Positions 17,921 to 27,157 of a DNA stretch of 64,000 nucleotides are shown here, piece after piece. Origin of the DNA: Celeribacter arenosi. GTDB lineage: Bacteria; Pseudomonadota; Alphaproteobacteria; Rhodobacterales; Rhodobacteraceae. The position numbers and the translations under genes were made by a program. A model generated the notes under the pieces. The model was not told the DNA's origin and did no database searches. It saw nothing but the letters and a program-made list of their open reading frames with translations. Each line of letters begins with the position of its first letter. Position 1 is the first letter of the stretch. The DNA lies in assembly GCF_039539485.1 (NCBI RefSeq), contig NZ_BAABDF010000006.1, positions 1 through 64,000 on the forward strand, read 5' to 3'.

Positions 17921-18397
17921 ATGGCCGGTAACAGAATCCTCGAAATGACCGAGTTGATGACGCCCGACATGGCGAATTTTTCGGGAAAAGTGCACGGCGG
18001 CGCGTTGCTGAAACTGCTCGACCTCGTCGCCTTCTCCTGTGCGTCGCGCTACTCCGGCGAATATGCCGTGACCCTGTCGGTGGATCAGGTTGTGTTCAAG
18101 GAACCGATCCACGTCGGCGAGTTGGTCCATTTCAAAGCGACGGTTAACTATGTTGGCCGCTCGTCGATGGAGATCGGAATTCGGGTCGAGGCGGAGGATA
18201 TTCGCCGCCAGAAAATTCGCCACACCAACTCGTGCTACTTCACGATGGTCGCCGTGGATGATCACGGACAGGCGACCGAGGTTCCACGGTTCGAGTGTGT
18301 AACAGAAATCGATAAACGGCGCTGGAAAGCCGCCGAGCTGCGCAAGGAATTGCGAAAGGAGACGGCCGCCAAATTGGCCGCGATTTCGGGGCGCTAG
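17921..18397 (+). CDS. Acyl-CoA thioesterase, hotdog fold (YciA/acot type)
   Basis: A 158-residue single-hotdog thioesterase. The region GKVHGGALLKLLDLVAFSCASRYSG (about 25-48, quoted in part as VHGGALLKLLD) carries the active-site pattern of YciA-like enzymes, followed by VDQVVFKEPIHVGE and CYFTMVAVD. It hydrolyses acyl-CoA to free acid and CoA. The specificity cannot be read here. It starts 9 bases after the GntR gene and is probably co-transcribed, so it may be controlled by the same operator. Confidence 0.88.
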   Translation: MAGNRILEMTELMTPDMANFSGKVHGGALLKLLDLVAFSCASRYSGEYAVTLSVDQVVFKEPIHVGELVHFKATVNYVGRSSMEIGIRVEAEDIRRQKIRHTNSCYFTMVAVDDHGQATEVPRFECVTEIDKRRWKAAELRKELRKETAAKLAAISGR

Positions 18398-18444
18398 TCA
18401 GGGCCCGAGTGCCGACGCGTTGGATTGATGGAACCGTGGAATCA

Positions 18445-18470
18445 AAAGGGCGACCGTTTGGCCGCCCTTT
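18445..18470. terminator. Bidirectional terminator between thioesterase and lpd
   Basis: AAAGGGCG (18445-18452) pairs with CGCCCTTT (18463-18470) across a 10-base loop. A and T runs flank it on both sides, so it can serve both convergent genes. Confidence 0.75.
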
Positions 18471-18486
18471 GTCGTTCTGAATGTGC

Positions 18487-19881
18487 TCAGGCGTGGATCG
18501 GGCCATCACCGCAGGCCAGAGCCGCCTCACGCACCGCCTCTGAGAAGGTCGGGTGGGCGTGGCAGGTCAGCGCGATGTCCTGTGCGGAGGCCCCAAATTC
18601 CATGCCCACGCAAATCTCGTGGATCAGATCGCCCGCACCCGGTCCAATGATGTGGCAGCCGAGGATGCGGTCGGTTTCCTTATCCACGATCATCTTGACG
18701 AAGCCTTCGCCTTGGAACACGGCCTTGGCGCGTCCGTTGCCCATGAAGGAGAACTTGCCAACCTTGATCGCGCGGCCCTCTTCTTTGAGCTCGGCTTCTG
18801 TTTTGCCGACCGAGGCCACTTCGGGCGTCGTGTAGATCACGGATGGGATGACGCCGTAGTTGACGTGGCCATGTTTGCCCGCGAGCACCTCGGCGAGCGC
18901 CATGCCTTCGTCTTCGGCTTTGTGAGCGAGCATCGGACCCTCGATGGCGTCGCCGATGGCGTAAATTCCCTTGGCCGTTGTGGCCCAATGCGCGTCGGTT
19001 TTGATTTGACCGCGCGGTGTCAGTTCCACACCGACTTCGGCGAGGCCGAGACCGTCGGTGTAGGGTTTGCGACCCGTAGCGACCAACACGACATCGGCGT
19101 CGATGGTGACTTCGCTGTCGTCTTTGCGCAGCTTGTAGGTGACTTTCGCCTTGGTTTTGGACGCGTCAACTTTTTGCACCGCGGCGCCGAGAACGAATTC
19201 GAGACCCTGCTTTTGCAGAATGCGTTGGAACTGCCTCTGCACTTCCGCATCCATGGTCGGGGTGATCACGTCGAGATACTCGATCACCGTCACCTCGGAG
19301 CCGAGGCGTTTGTAGACCGAGCCGAGCTCCAGCCCGATGACGCCCGCGCCGATGACGACCATTTTTTTAGGCACTTTGGGCAATTCGAGACCACCCGTGC
19401 TGTCGACCACAACGCCTCCGTCGTTGTCGACTTCGACGCCCGGAATGGAGGTCGGGACAGATCCGGATGCGATAACGATGTGCTTGGCGTCATGGACTTC
19501 GTCGCCGACCTTTACTTTGCCCGCAGCGGGAACAGACCCCCAGCCTTTGAGCCAATCGATCTTGTTCTTCTTGAACAGGAATTCGATGCCGCCGGTATTC
19601 TGGCCGATGACGTCGTCCTTGTAGGCCTTCATCTGTTTCCAGTCGACGGAGGGCGATTTGCCTTTGAGGCCCATTTTGGCAAAGTTGTGCTCTGCCTCAT
19701 GCAGCGAATGGGATGCATGCAAAAGTGCCTTGGAAGGGATACAACCCACGTTGAGGCAGGTCCCGCCGAGGGTGTCGCGCCCTTCGACGACGGCTGTTTT
19801 CAGGCCGAGTTGTGCACAACGGATTGCGCAGACGTAGCCGCCGGGGCCGGCTCCGATGATGATGACGTCATAGGCTGCCAT
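18487..19881 (-). CDS. lpdA: Dihydrolipoyl dehydrogenase (E3)
   Basis: A 464-residue FAD-dependent disulfide oxidoreductase, the E3 subunit that reoxidises lipoamide in 2-oxoglutarate dehydrogenase. The FAD-binding GAGPGGY, the redox disulfide in GGTCLNVGCIPSK (Cys42 and Cys47), the NAD-binding GAGVIGLELG, the ATGRKPYTDGL motif, and the C-terminal His-Glu pair in HAHPTFSE are all present. A GGAG site precedes the ATG. It is the last gene of the minus-strand suc cluster, separated from the MAPEG gene by 87 bases that hold an 11-bp tandem repeat, so it may also have its own promoter. Confidence 0.97.
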   Translation of the reverse strand: MAAYDVIIIGAGPGGYVCAIRCAQLGLKTAVVEGRDTLGGTCLNVGCIPSKALLHASHSLHEAEHNFAKMGLKGKSPSVDWKQMKAYKDDVIGQNTGGIEFLFKKNKIDWLKGWGSVPAAGKVKVGDEVHDAKHIVIASGSVPTSIPGVEVDNDGGVVVDSTGGLELPKVPKKMVVIGAGVIGLELGSVYKRLGSEVTVIEYLDVITPTMDAEVQRQFQRILQKQGLEFVLGAAVQKVDASKTKAKVTYKLRKDDSEVTIDADVVLVATGRKPYTDGLGLAEVGVELTPRGQIKTDAHWATTAKGIYAIGDAIEGPMLAHKAEDEGMALAEVLAGKHGHVNYGVIPSVIYTTPEVASVGKTEAELKEEGRAIKVGKFSFMGNGRAKAVFQGEGFVKMIVDKETDRILGCHIIGPGAGDLIHEICVGMEFGASAQDIALTCHAHPTFSEAVREAALACGDGPIHA

Positions 19882-19908
19882 GGGGGTCTCCTTGGTGATT
19901 TTGGCCAG

Positions 19909-19946
19909 TCGGAGTCCTCTCGGACTCCTGTCGGACTCTTGTCGGG
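19909..19946. repeat. 11-bp tandem repeat upstream of lpd
   Basis: Three consecutive 11-mers, TCGGAGTCCTC, TCGGACTCCTG and TCGGACTCTTG, followed by a partial TCGGG. GGAGTCC and GGACTCC can also pair. The repeat lies 28 bases before the lpd start codon on the transcribed leader. Confidence 0.7.
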
Positions 19947-19968
19947 CAAATTATCGCACGGGGCCGTG

Positions 19969-20364
19969 TCATACCAGCGCCGCGATGAAAAGGATCGCGC
20001 AACAGGTCATTGCGACAATCCATAGGTAACTGCGCCACGGCTTCCAGCCAAAAGCATAGGCCGGAACATAGAGCGCGCGCGCGAACAGGTAGGTCCATGC
20101 CGCCACGATAGTCACCACACTCGATTGCGCGGTGATCTGGATGAGCAGGACAGCCGCGGCGAAAAACGGGAACATCTGCACGTGGTTGTCATAGGCGCGA
20201 AGCATCCGCGCGGTCGTTACCCGCATCTCGCGGCTCGGAGCGCGATCGCGCGGAGAGGTCGTGTAGCCGGGCCCCAGATCCACATTCGCCATGTAGGACG
20301 CGACGGCGAACTGCACGATGTGCATGAGGCCGGCGAGGGCGAGGGGGATGAGGATCGGTGTCAT
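19969..20364 (-). CDS. MAPEG-family membrane protein
   Basis: A 131-residue protein with four hydrophobic helices and the MAPEG-like core (RMLRAYDNHVQMFPFFAA, then ARALYVPAYAFGW). MAPEG proteins include glutathione transferases and eicosanoid enzymes, and the bacterial members mostly have no known substrate. It is 6 bases downstream of the lipoprotein gene 20371-20838, inside the TCA cluster. Its link to the dehydrogenase complex is by position only. Confidence 0.8.
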   Translation of the reverse strand: MTPILIPLALAGLMHIVQFAVASYMANVDLGPGYTTSPRDRAPSREMRVTTARMLRAYDNHVQMFPFFAAAVLLIQITAQSSVVTIVAAWTYLFARALYVPAYAFGWKPWRSYLWIVAMTCCAILFIAALV

Positions 20365-20370
20365 GCGTGT

Positions 20371-20838
20371 TTAACGGCTTTTCGCGAAAAGCTCCGGTAG
20401 AAGGTTATTCGCGGTCACGTAATTGACCACCTGCGCAGGGTCGCGGGTAGTGATCGCGGTGTTCGTACGCGTAATCCGGCAGCCGTAGGTCGACTGAATC
20501 GTTGGGTTCACGCGTTTCGCTTCGCCCGCCTCAGAACTGCGCATGCCGATGATTTGGTCGCCCACGCGGCCTTCCTTTTGCACGAGATAGCTCAACGAAT
20601 GCTTGGCCCGCGTGCTGGCCGCAACTGATGCAGGAGCGCAGGTGAAGTCATAGGTCCGTTTCGCCAAGGCCGGTGCAATGGTTGAGCTGCCACGAACACC
20701 TCGCAGCACCATGTCTCGGCTGAGAATCACGACGTCGCTGCCTGCGGCAATGGGCGGCAGGGGCTCGGATGCGACACAGGCGGTGAGGGTCGCCGCCAAA
20801 GCGACAGGTGTTGCGATGCGTTTGAAGGCGGCGATCAT
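20371..20838 (-). CDS. Putative lipoprotein in the suc cluster
   Basis: A 155-residue protein with a lipoprotein signal peptide: a hydrophobic stretch ending in LTAC, with Cys21 as the lipidation site. The mature part contains a KRTYDFTC segment and a STYGCRITRTN segment whose cysteines could form a disulfide. I recognise no domain. It lies 97 bases after odhB and just before the MAPEG gene, all on the same strand. A second, apparently unrelated lipoprotein gene sits inside the sdh operon. Confidence 0.65.
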   Translation of the reverse strand: MIAAFKRIATPVALAATLTACVASEPLPPIAAGSDVVILSRDMVLRGVRGSSTIAPALAKRTYDFTCAPASVAASTRAKHSLSYLVQKEGRVGDQIIGMRSSEAGEAKRVNPTIQSTYGCRITRTNTAITTRDPAQVVNYVTANNLLPELFAKSR

Positions 20839-20935
20839 ACGTATGGTTCCCTTGTTCGTGAAAGGACTAAGGCCGAGGGTTCAGCTGATGGATATCTCGT
20901 GCGCCCACCGGCCGATGGACGCACGAGTGAGTTTG

Positions 20936-22432
20936 TTACAGATCCATCAACAACCGGCGCGGATCCTCAAGCGCTTCTTTGACGCGTACGAGGAAGGTCA
21001 CAGCGCCTTTGCCGTCCACAATCCGGTGATCATAGGACAGGGCGAGATACATCATCGGACGGATGACGACCTGACCGTTGATGGCCATCGGACGGTCCTG
21101 AATTTTGTGCATGCCGAGGATACCGGACTGCGGGGGGTTCAGGATCGGGGAGGACATCAGCGAGCCGTAGACACCACCGTTAGAGATGGTGAAGGTGCCG
21201 CCCTGCATCTCGGCCATCGACAATTTGCCGTCACGCGCGCGCGCGCCTTTCTCGGCGATGGCTTTTTCGATGTCGGCGAAGGACATGGAGTCGGCGTCAC
21301 GAATGACGGGAACGACGAGGCCCTGTGGCGTGCCTGCGGCGATGCCCATGTGGACAAAGTTTTTGTAGACCACATCAGTGCCGTCGATTTCGGCGTTCAC
21401 TTCGGGCACTTCGCGCAGGGCATGCACGCAGGCTTTGGTGAAGAAGGACATAAAGCCCAGTTTGACGCCGTGTTTCTTCAGGAACAGGTCTTTGTATTCG
21501 TTGCGCAGTCCCATCACCTCGGTCATGTCGACCTCGTTATAGGTGGTGAGCATGGCAGCGGTGTTCTGGCTCTCTTTGAGGCGGCGCGCGATGGTCTGGC
21601 GCAGCTTTGTCATTTTGACGCGCTCTTCGCGGGAGGCGTCACTGTCAGAAGAAGGAGCGCGTGGCGCAGCAGCGGCGGCGGGTTGCGCGGCGGGAGCGTT
21701 CATAGTTCTGAGCACGTCCTCTTTCATGATGCGGCCGTCTTTGCCCGTGCCGGTCACAGAGGCGGCGTCGACGCCTTTTTCAGCCATCAGTTTGTTGGCG
21801 GAAGGCGCATTTTCGATGTCCTTGCCACCACTTGTCGCGGCAGCAGCGGCGGGAGCTGCCTCAGCCGCGGGAGCCGCCGCAGCAGCACCTGCTCCGGAGG
21901 CGATGACGGCAAGTTTGGCCGTGGCGTCGACCGTGGCACCCTCTTTGGCAACGATGGAGACCAACGTGCCAGCTGCGGGCGAGGGCACTTCGACGGAGAC
22001 CTTATCGGTTTCCAATTCGCAGAGCATTTCGTCCTGAGCGACCGTATCGCCCTCTTTTTTGAACCATGTCGCAACCGTGGCTTCGGTCACGGATTCGCCC
22101 AAGGTCGGGACCATCACGTCGACACTTTCCCCACTCGATGCGGCGGGAGCATCCGCCTTTGGTTCTGCCTTCTTGGGGGCAGGAGCAGCGCCTTCGCCTT
22201 CATTGAGGGTTGCGAGCAGGGCGTCGACACCAACGGTGTCGCCTTCCTGTGCAATGATTTCACCCAATGTGCCTGCGGCAGGGGCGGGCACTTCGACGGT
22301 CACCTTATCGGTTTCCAACTCGCAGAGCATTTCATCAACCGCCACGGCATCGCCGGGCTTTTTGAACCATGTGGCAACGGTGGCTTCGGTGACGGATTCG
22401 CCAAGGGTCGGAACGCGGACTTCGACAGACAT
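20936..22432 (-). CDS. odhB: 2-oxoglutarate dehydrogenase E2 with two lipoyl domains
   Basis: Dihydrolipoyl succinyltransferase, 498 residues. There are two lipoyl domains (about 2-77 and 103-178), each with the lipoylated Lys in ELETDK[VT/VS]VEVP and nearly identical flanks, joined by Ala/Pro/Glu-rich linkers. A peripheral-subunit-binding domain follows (NAPSANKLMAEKG, then GTGKDGRIMKEDV), and then the catalytic domain ending in YDHRIVDGKGA with the active-site His. Escherichia coli SucB has a single lipoyl domain, and twin domains are common in this bacterial group. It starts 4 bases after sucA. Confidence 0.97.
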   Translation of the reverse strand: MSVEVRVPTLGESVTEATVATWFKKPGDAVAVDEMLCELETDKVTVEVPAPAAGTLGEIIAQEGDTVGVDALLATLNEGEGAAPAPKKAEPKADAPAASSGESVDVMVPTLGESVTEATVATWFKKEGDTVAQDEMLCELETDKVSVEVPSPAAGTLVSIVAKEGATVDATAKLAVIASGAGAAAAAPAAEAAPAAAAATSGGKDIENAPSANKLMAEKGVDAASVTGTGKDGRIMKEDVLRTMNAPAAQPAAAAAPRAPSSDSDASREERVKMTKLRQTIARRLKESQNTAAMLTTYNEVDMTEVMGLRNEYKDLFLKKHGVKLGFMSFFTKACVHALREVPEVNAEIDGTDVVYKNFVHMGIAAGTPQGLVVPVIRDADSMSFADIEKAIAEKGARARDGKLSMAEMQGGTFTISNGGVYGSLMSSPILNPPQSGILGMHKIQDRPMAINGQVVIRPMMYLALSYDHRIVDGKGAVTFLVRVKEALEDPRRLLMDL

Positions 22433-22436
22433 GGAA

Positions 22437-25397
22437 TTACCCTTCGATATTGAGCGCTGAATTCACGAGCGCTTTCTGTTGTGCTTTGTGTTGGGATGCG
22501 AGGCCGGTCGCAGGTGACGCGGAGGCGTTGCGACCCACATAGACCGGACGGGAGTGTTTGGACCCGATCCGTGTGAGAACCCATTCGATATTGGGCTCCA
22601 CGAAGGTCCACGCACCTTGGTTTTTCGGCTCTTCCTGACACCAGATGACTTCGGCCTTTTTGAAGCGTTCCAGTTCCTTGACCAGTGAGAGCGCGGGGAA
22701 AGGATAGAACTGTTCGAGGCGCATAATGTAGGTGTCATCGATGCCTGCAGCGTCGCGGGCCTCGAGCAAGTCGTAGTAAACCTTGCCCGAACACATGACG
22801 ACGCGCTTGATCTTGTCGTCTGCCTTGAGCGTTGTTGGCGACAGGCCGGTGGGCGAATTCGCGTCGGCATCATCCCACAGAACGCGGTGGAACGACGAGC
22901 CTTCGGTGAAATCCTTGGCCGTCGAAATCGCAAGCTTGTGGCGCAGAAGGGACTTCGGCGTCATCAGGACGAGCGGTTTGCGGTAGGAGCGGTGCAACTG
23001 GCGACGCAGAATGTGGAAATAGTTCGCCGGAGTGGAACAGTTCGCAACGATCCAGTTGTCTTCGGCGCACATTTGCAGGAAGCGTTCGAGACGCGCGGAA
23101 GAGTGCTCCGGCCCCTGACCTTCAAAGCCGTGCGGCAAAAGCATCACCAGACCCGACATACGCAGCCATTTGCGTTCGCCCGACGAGATGAATTGGTCGA
23201 ACATGATCTGCGCGCCGTTGGCGAAGTCGCCGAACTGGGCTTCCCACAGGGTCAATGCGTTGGGTTCGGCGAGCGAGTAGCCGTATTCGAACCCGAGCAC
23301 GGCATATTCCGACAGCATCGAGTCGATGACTTCGTAATTCGCCTGCCCCTCACGGATGTGGTTGAGCGGGTAGTAGCGGTCCTCGGATTTCTGATCGATC
23401 AGCGCCGAGTGGCGTTGCGAAAAGGTGCCGCGTGTCGAATCCTGACCGGCAAGACGCACAGGGTACCCTTCGGTGAGCAGCGATCCAAAGGCGATTGCCT
23501 CGGCCGTGGCCCAGTCAAAACCGGTGCCGCTTTCAAACATCTGCGCCTTCGCGTCGAGTTGACGGGCAACGGTTTTGTGGATGTTGAATTCTTCAGGATA
23601 GCTGGTCAGGGACCGGCCCACCTCGGCGAGGGTTTTCTCGGAAATCGAGGTTTGCCCACGCTGATATTCGCCGCCCTCGGAATTGAGGTGGGACCACCGC
23701 CCGTCGAGCCAGTCGGCTTTGTTGGGTTTGTAGGTTTTGCCGACCTCGAATTCGTCATTGAGGTGCGCCTGAAACGCAGCCTTCATATCTTCGATCTCAC
23801 CCTCGGGGATGAGGCCGTCCTTGACGAGGCGCTCGGTATAAAGCTGCAGCGTGGTTTTGTGCTTTTTGATCCGGTTGTACATCTGCGGATTGGTAAACAT
23901 CGGCTCGTCGCCTTCGTTGTGACCAAACCTGCGGTAGCAGAAGATGTCGATCACCACGTCTTTGTGGAATTTCTGACGGAACTCGGTGGCCACTTTCGCA
24001 GCGTGCACCACAGCCTCCGGATCGTCACCGTTGACGTGGAAGATTGGCGCCTCGACGACCAATGCGTTGTCGGTCGGGTAGGGCGAGGAGCGCGAGAAAT
24101 GCGGCGCGGTGGTGAATCCGATCTGGTTGTTGACCACGATATGGATCGTGCCGCCGGTGCGGTGACCGCGCAGCCCCGACAGGCCAAAGCATTCTGCCAC
24201 AACACCCTGACCGGCAAAGGCCGCGTCGCCGTGCAACAGGATCGGGATCACGCTGGTGCGTTCGTGGTCGTTGTTCTGGTCGGTCTTGGCGCGCACTTTG
24301 CCCAAGACAACGGGGTTCACCGCCTCAAGGTGCGACGGGTTGGCCGTCAGAGACAGGTGAACGGTATTGCCGTCGAATTCGCGATCCGAAGAAGCTCCGA
24401 GGTGATATTTCACATCGCCGGAGCCATCCACGTCCTCGGGTTTGAACGAACCGCCCTGGAATTCGTTGAAGATCGCGCGGTAGGGTTTGCTCATCACGTT
24501 GGCGAGCACCGACAAACGACCGCGGTGCGGCATGCCGATGATGACCTCTTTCACGCCGAGGTTGCCGCCGCGTTTGATGATCTGTTCCATCGCAGGGATA
24601 AGCGCTTCACCCCCGTCCAGACCAAAGCGTTTGGTGCCCATGTATTTGACGTGGAGGAATTTCTCGAAACCCTCGGCCTCGACCAACTTGTTCAGGATCG
24701 CTTTGCGGCCCTCACGGGTAAAGGCGATTTCCTTGCCGAAACCTTCGATCCGCTCTTTGAGCCAACCGGCCTGTTCGGGGTCGGAAATATGCATGTACTG
24801 CAGCGCAAAAGTGCCGCAATAGGTCCGCTTCACGATGTCGAGTATCTGACGCATCGAGGCGTGCTGAAGGCCCAACACCTGATCGAGGAAGATCGGGCGG
24901 TCCATGTCGGCTTCGGTGAAACCGTAGGATTTCGGGTCCAGTTCGGGGTGCGGGGTCTCGTCGCGCATGCCCAGCGGATCGAGATCGGCCACGAGATGGC
25001 CACGGATCCGGTAGGCGCGGATAATCATCAACGCGCGCACGGAATCCAGAACAGCGCGTTTGACGGCGTCCTCGGAAATCTCGACGCCTTTTTCGGCGGC
25101 TTTCTCTTTGATCTTTTTCTCGGCGGCGACGGGTTCGGCCCATTGCCCGTCCAATGCGCTGGTCAGATCGTCATTTGGAACCGGAGGCCAATCAGCGCGC
25201 GCCCATGAAGGGCCCGCTGCCTCGGCCTGCACGTCACCGGCGTTGTCGCCAAGCGATTCAAAAAACGCGACCCAACTTGCGTCCACAGACGCAGGATCCT
25301 TCGCGAATTGCGCGTAGACCTGTTCGAGGTACTCCGCATTGTGCCCCTGCATGAAAGAGGAGGCGTGAAAGATGTCGTTAGGGCTTTGATCATTCAT
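22437..25397 (-). CDS. sucA: 2-oxoglutarate dehydrogenase E1
   Basis: Thiamine-diphosphate-dependent decarboxylase of 986 residues that starts the 2-oxoglutarate dehydrogenase reaction. The N-terminal segment (HASSFMQGHNAEYLEQVY) is the E2-contact helix. GMPHRGRLSVLANV, HGDAAFAGQGVVAE and the cofactor-binding VNNQIGFTT are present, and the C-terminal transketolase-like part includes LLPHGFEGQGPEHSSAR. Length is normal for the family. It lies between the 276-residue unknown gene and odhB in the same operon. Confidence 0.98.
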   Translation of the reverse strand: MNDQSPNDIFHASSFMQGHNAEYLEQVYAQFAKDPASVDASWVAFFESLGDNAGDVQAEAAGPSWARADWPPVPNDDLTSALDGQWAEPVAAEKKIKEKAAEKGVEISEDAVKRAVLDSVRALMIIRAYRIRGHLVADLDPLGMRDETPHPELDPKSYGFTEADMDRPIFLDQVLGLQHASMRQILDIVKRTYCGTFALQYMHISDPEQAGWLKERIEGFGKEIAFTREGRKAILNKLVEAEGFEKFLHVKYMGTKRFGLDGGEALIPAMEQIIKRGGNLGVKEVIIGMPHRGRLSVLANVMSKPYRAIFNEFQGGSFKPEDVDGSGDVKYHLGASSDREFDGNTVHLSLTANPSHLEAVNPVVLGKVRAKTDQNNDHERTSVIPILLHGDAAFAGQGVVAECFGLSGLRGHRTGGTIHIVVNNQIGFTTAPHFSRSSPYPTDNALVVEAPIFHVNGDDPEAVVHAAKVATEFRQKFHKDVVIDIFCYRRFGHNEGDEPMFTNPQMYNRIKKHKTTLQLYTERLVKDGLIPEGEIEDMKAAFQAHLNDEFEVGKTYKPNKADWLDGRWSHLNSEGGEYQRGQTSISEKTLAEVGRSLTSYPEEFNIHKTVARQLDAKAQMFESGTGFDWATAEAIAFGSLLTEGYPVRLAGQDSTRGTFSQRHSALIDQKSEDRYYPLNHIREGQANYEVIDSMLSEYAVLGFEYGYSLAEPNALTLWEAQFGDFANGAQIMFDQFISSGERKWLRMSGLVMLLPHGFEGQGPEHSSARLERFLQMCAEDNWIVANCSTPANYFHILRRQLHRSYRKPLVLMTPKSLLRHKLAISTAKDFTEGSSFHRVLWDDADANSPTGLSPTTLKADDKIKRVVMCSGKVYYDLLEARDAAGIDDTYIMRLEQFYPFPALSLVKELERFKKAEVIWCQEEPKNQGAWTFVEPNIEWVLTRIGSKHSRPVYVGRNASASPATGLASQHKAQQKALVNSALNIEG

Positions 25398-25431
25398 GGG
25401 TCTGATCCTTTCGGACCTTTGGTTACAATGG

Positions 25432-26262
25432 TTAGAGGCATAGATTGGCGCGTTTTACGTCCGCGTAAAGATAGGGGACAGATCGGGTGGCGTTTTTACC
25501 CGCCTCATCGCGACGATAGTCAGCAAGATAAATCCCGGCCACAAATTCCGTGTTGTACTGGTCGCGGCTTGAAAACGAGTAAGATCCGGTGCGGATGTGG
25601 CGCCCGCGTATCCCACGGGTCACCGCGGACAATCGCGTGGTAGTGTTGTGAGTGAATTTGGCGCGCGGCTGGAATTTGGTCGTTATTTTGTTCTGCGACA
25701 ACAGCTCCTGAACGTCATCGTAGAGGCCAGAATCTTCGTCCTCGGGCAGGGCCACAAGCCAGATGTCCTCGTCCGCGTAAGCTCCCGCACTGGCGCCCCC
25801 GGGGAATCTTTCGCCGCAATGGAAGACGAAAATGCCGCTGGGATGATGCCAGAGAACGGGCGGATTTTCTTCGGGCTGCTGGTTTAACCGACGACCCAGC
25901 GTGGCGCGGGTGAGCCGGTCACGCAGTTCGTCACCAAGATCTCTGGCGCGCGCAACGCTTTCTTTGTCGCAGGCATCGACGGCGGCGAAAACCACGCCCC
26001 GGTCCAAGTGGCGATAGGCATCAACCGCGCCGCTTTCGATCATTCCACGGATATGTGCCAGACGTTCGGCATCGGTAGCTATGGCGAAACCGGCGGATTC
26101 GAGGATTTCGGCGAGGCCGAGTGGCCCCCAACCCTGCTTATTGATGAGAGCGCCGAGGGCATCGACCCCGGCGCTCAGTTGTTTCCGTGTTGCGCATACC
26201 TCCGGGGGCACCGGAATATCTCCGGCGCTCGGCTTGGACCCGAAAAGGAGGTTGCGCAGCAT
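25432..26262 (-). CDS. Conserved-looking protein of unknown function between sucD and sucA
   Basis: A 276-residue soluble protein that I do not recognise. It has no signal peptide or membrane helix. The N-terminal half is helical (QLSAGVDALGALINKQG), the middle contains WHHPSGIFVFHCGERFPGG, and the C-terminal third is rich in Arg, Tyr and Ser (TRGIRGRHIRTGSYSF). Its stop is 34 bases before sucA and its start 2 bases after sucD, so it is tightly embedded in the operon. That position suggests a role linked to succinyl-CoA or 2-oxoglutarate metabolism, but no mechanism is visible. Confidence 0.7.
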   Translation of the reverse strand: MLRNLLFGSKPSAGDIPVPPEVCATRKQLSAGVDALGALINKQGWGPLGLAEILESAGFAIATDAERLAHIRGMIESGAVDAYRHLDRGVVFAAVDACDKESVARARDLGDELRDRLTRATLGRRLNQQPEENPPVLWHHPSGIFVFHCGERFPGGASAGAYADEDIWLVALPEDEDSGLYDDVQELLSQNKITTKFQPRAKFTHNTTTRLSAVTRGIRGRHIRTGSYSFSSRDQYNTEFVAGIYLADYRRDEAGKNATRSVPYLYADVKRANLCL

Positions 26263-26264
26263 GG

Positions 26265-27152
26265 TTAGCCTTTTCCGATCGCTTCTTGCACGGCTTCGCC
26301 CAGCGTTGCGGGGCTGTCGGCAACCACGATACCTGCGGATTTCATCGCTTCGATCTTGGATTCCGCATCGCCTTTGCCGCCAGCGACAATCGCGCCTGCG
26401 TGGCCCATGCGGCGGCCGGGAGGGGCCGTGCGACCGGCGATGAAACCAGCGGTCGGTTTCCAGCGGCCTTTTTTGCGCTGCTCGGCGAGGAATTCGGCAG
26501 CTTCTTCTTCCGCGGAGCCACCGATCTCACCGATCATGATGATCGAATGGGTTTCGGGATCGTCGAGGAACATGTCGAGCACGTCGATGTGCTCTGTGCC
26601 TTTGATCGGGTCGCCGCCGATGCCCACTGCGGTGGATTGGCCGAGGCCCAGATCAGAGGTCTGTTTCACCGCTTCATAGGTCAGCGTACCGGAGCGGGAC
26701 ACAACGCCGACGGAACCGCGACGGTGGATGTGGCCGGGCATGATGCCGATTTTGCACGCATCAGGCGTGATGACACCCGGGCAGTTCGGGCCGATGAGGC
26801 GCGACTTGGAGGTTTCCAGCGCCTTTTTCACGCCCATCATGTCGAGCACAGGGATGCCTTCGGTGATGCAGATGATCAACGGTACTTCCGCGTCGATCGC
26901 TTCGAGGATCGAGTCGGCTGCGAAGGGCGGGGGAACATAGATCACGGACGCGTTGGCTTCGGTTTTCGCGACCGCTTCGTGCACGGAGTTGAAGACCGGC
27001 AGGTCGAGATGGGTCATGCCACCTTTGCCCGGCGTCACGCCGCCGACCATTTTGGTGCCATATGCAATGGCCTGCTCCGAGTGGAAGGTACCCTGCGAGC
27101 CGGTGAAGCCCTGACAGATGACCTTGGTGTTTTCGTCTACGAGGATTGCCAT
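26265..27152 (-). CDS. sucD: Succinyl-CoA synthetase alpha subunit
   Basis: The 295-residue alpha subunit binds CoA and carries the phosphorylated histidine. The CoA-binding Rossmann region GFTGSQGTFHSEQA is near residues 15-28, PNCPGVI occurs in the middle, and the active-site His lies in RRMGHAGAIV. With SucC it converts succinyl-CoA to succinate with nucleotide triphosphate formation. It starts 5 bases after sucC. Confidence 0.98.
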   Translation of the reverse strand: MAILVDENTKVICQGFTGSQGTFHSEQAIAYGTKMVGGVTPGKGGMTHLDLPVFNSVHEAVAKTEANASVIYVPPPFAADSILEAIDAEVPLIICITEGIPVLDMMGVKKALETSKSRLIGPNCPGVITPDACKIGIMPGHIHRRGSVGVVSRSGTLTYEAVKQTSDLGLGQSTAVGIGGDPIKGTEHIDVLDMFLDDPETHSIIMIGEIGGSAEEEAAEFLAEQRKKGRWKPTAGFIAGRTAPPGRRMGHAGAIVAGGKGDAESKIEAMKSAGIVVADSPATLGEAVQEAIGKG

Positions 27153-27157
27153 CTGAC

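Noticed and set aside
22887..25208. 773-codon plus-strand frame opposite sucA
   Set aside because: sucA is unambiguous and complete; the antisense product is low-complexity in Arg, His, Val and Gly and has no family pattern.
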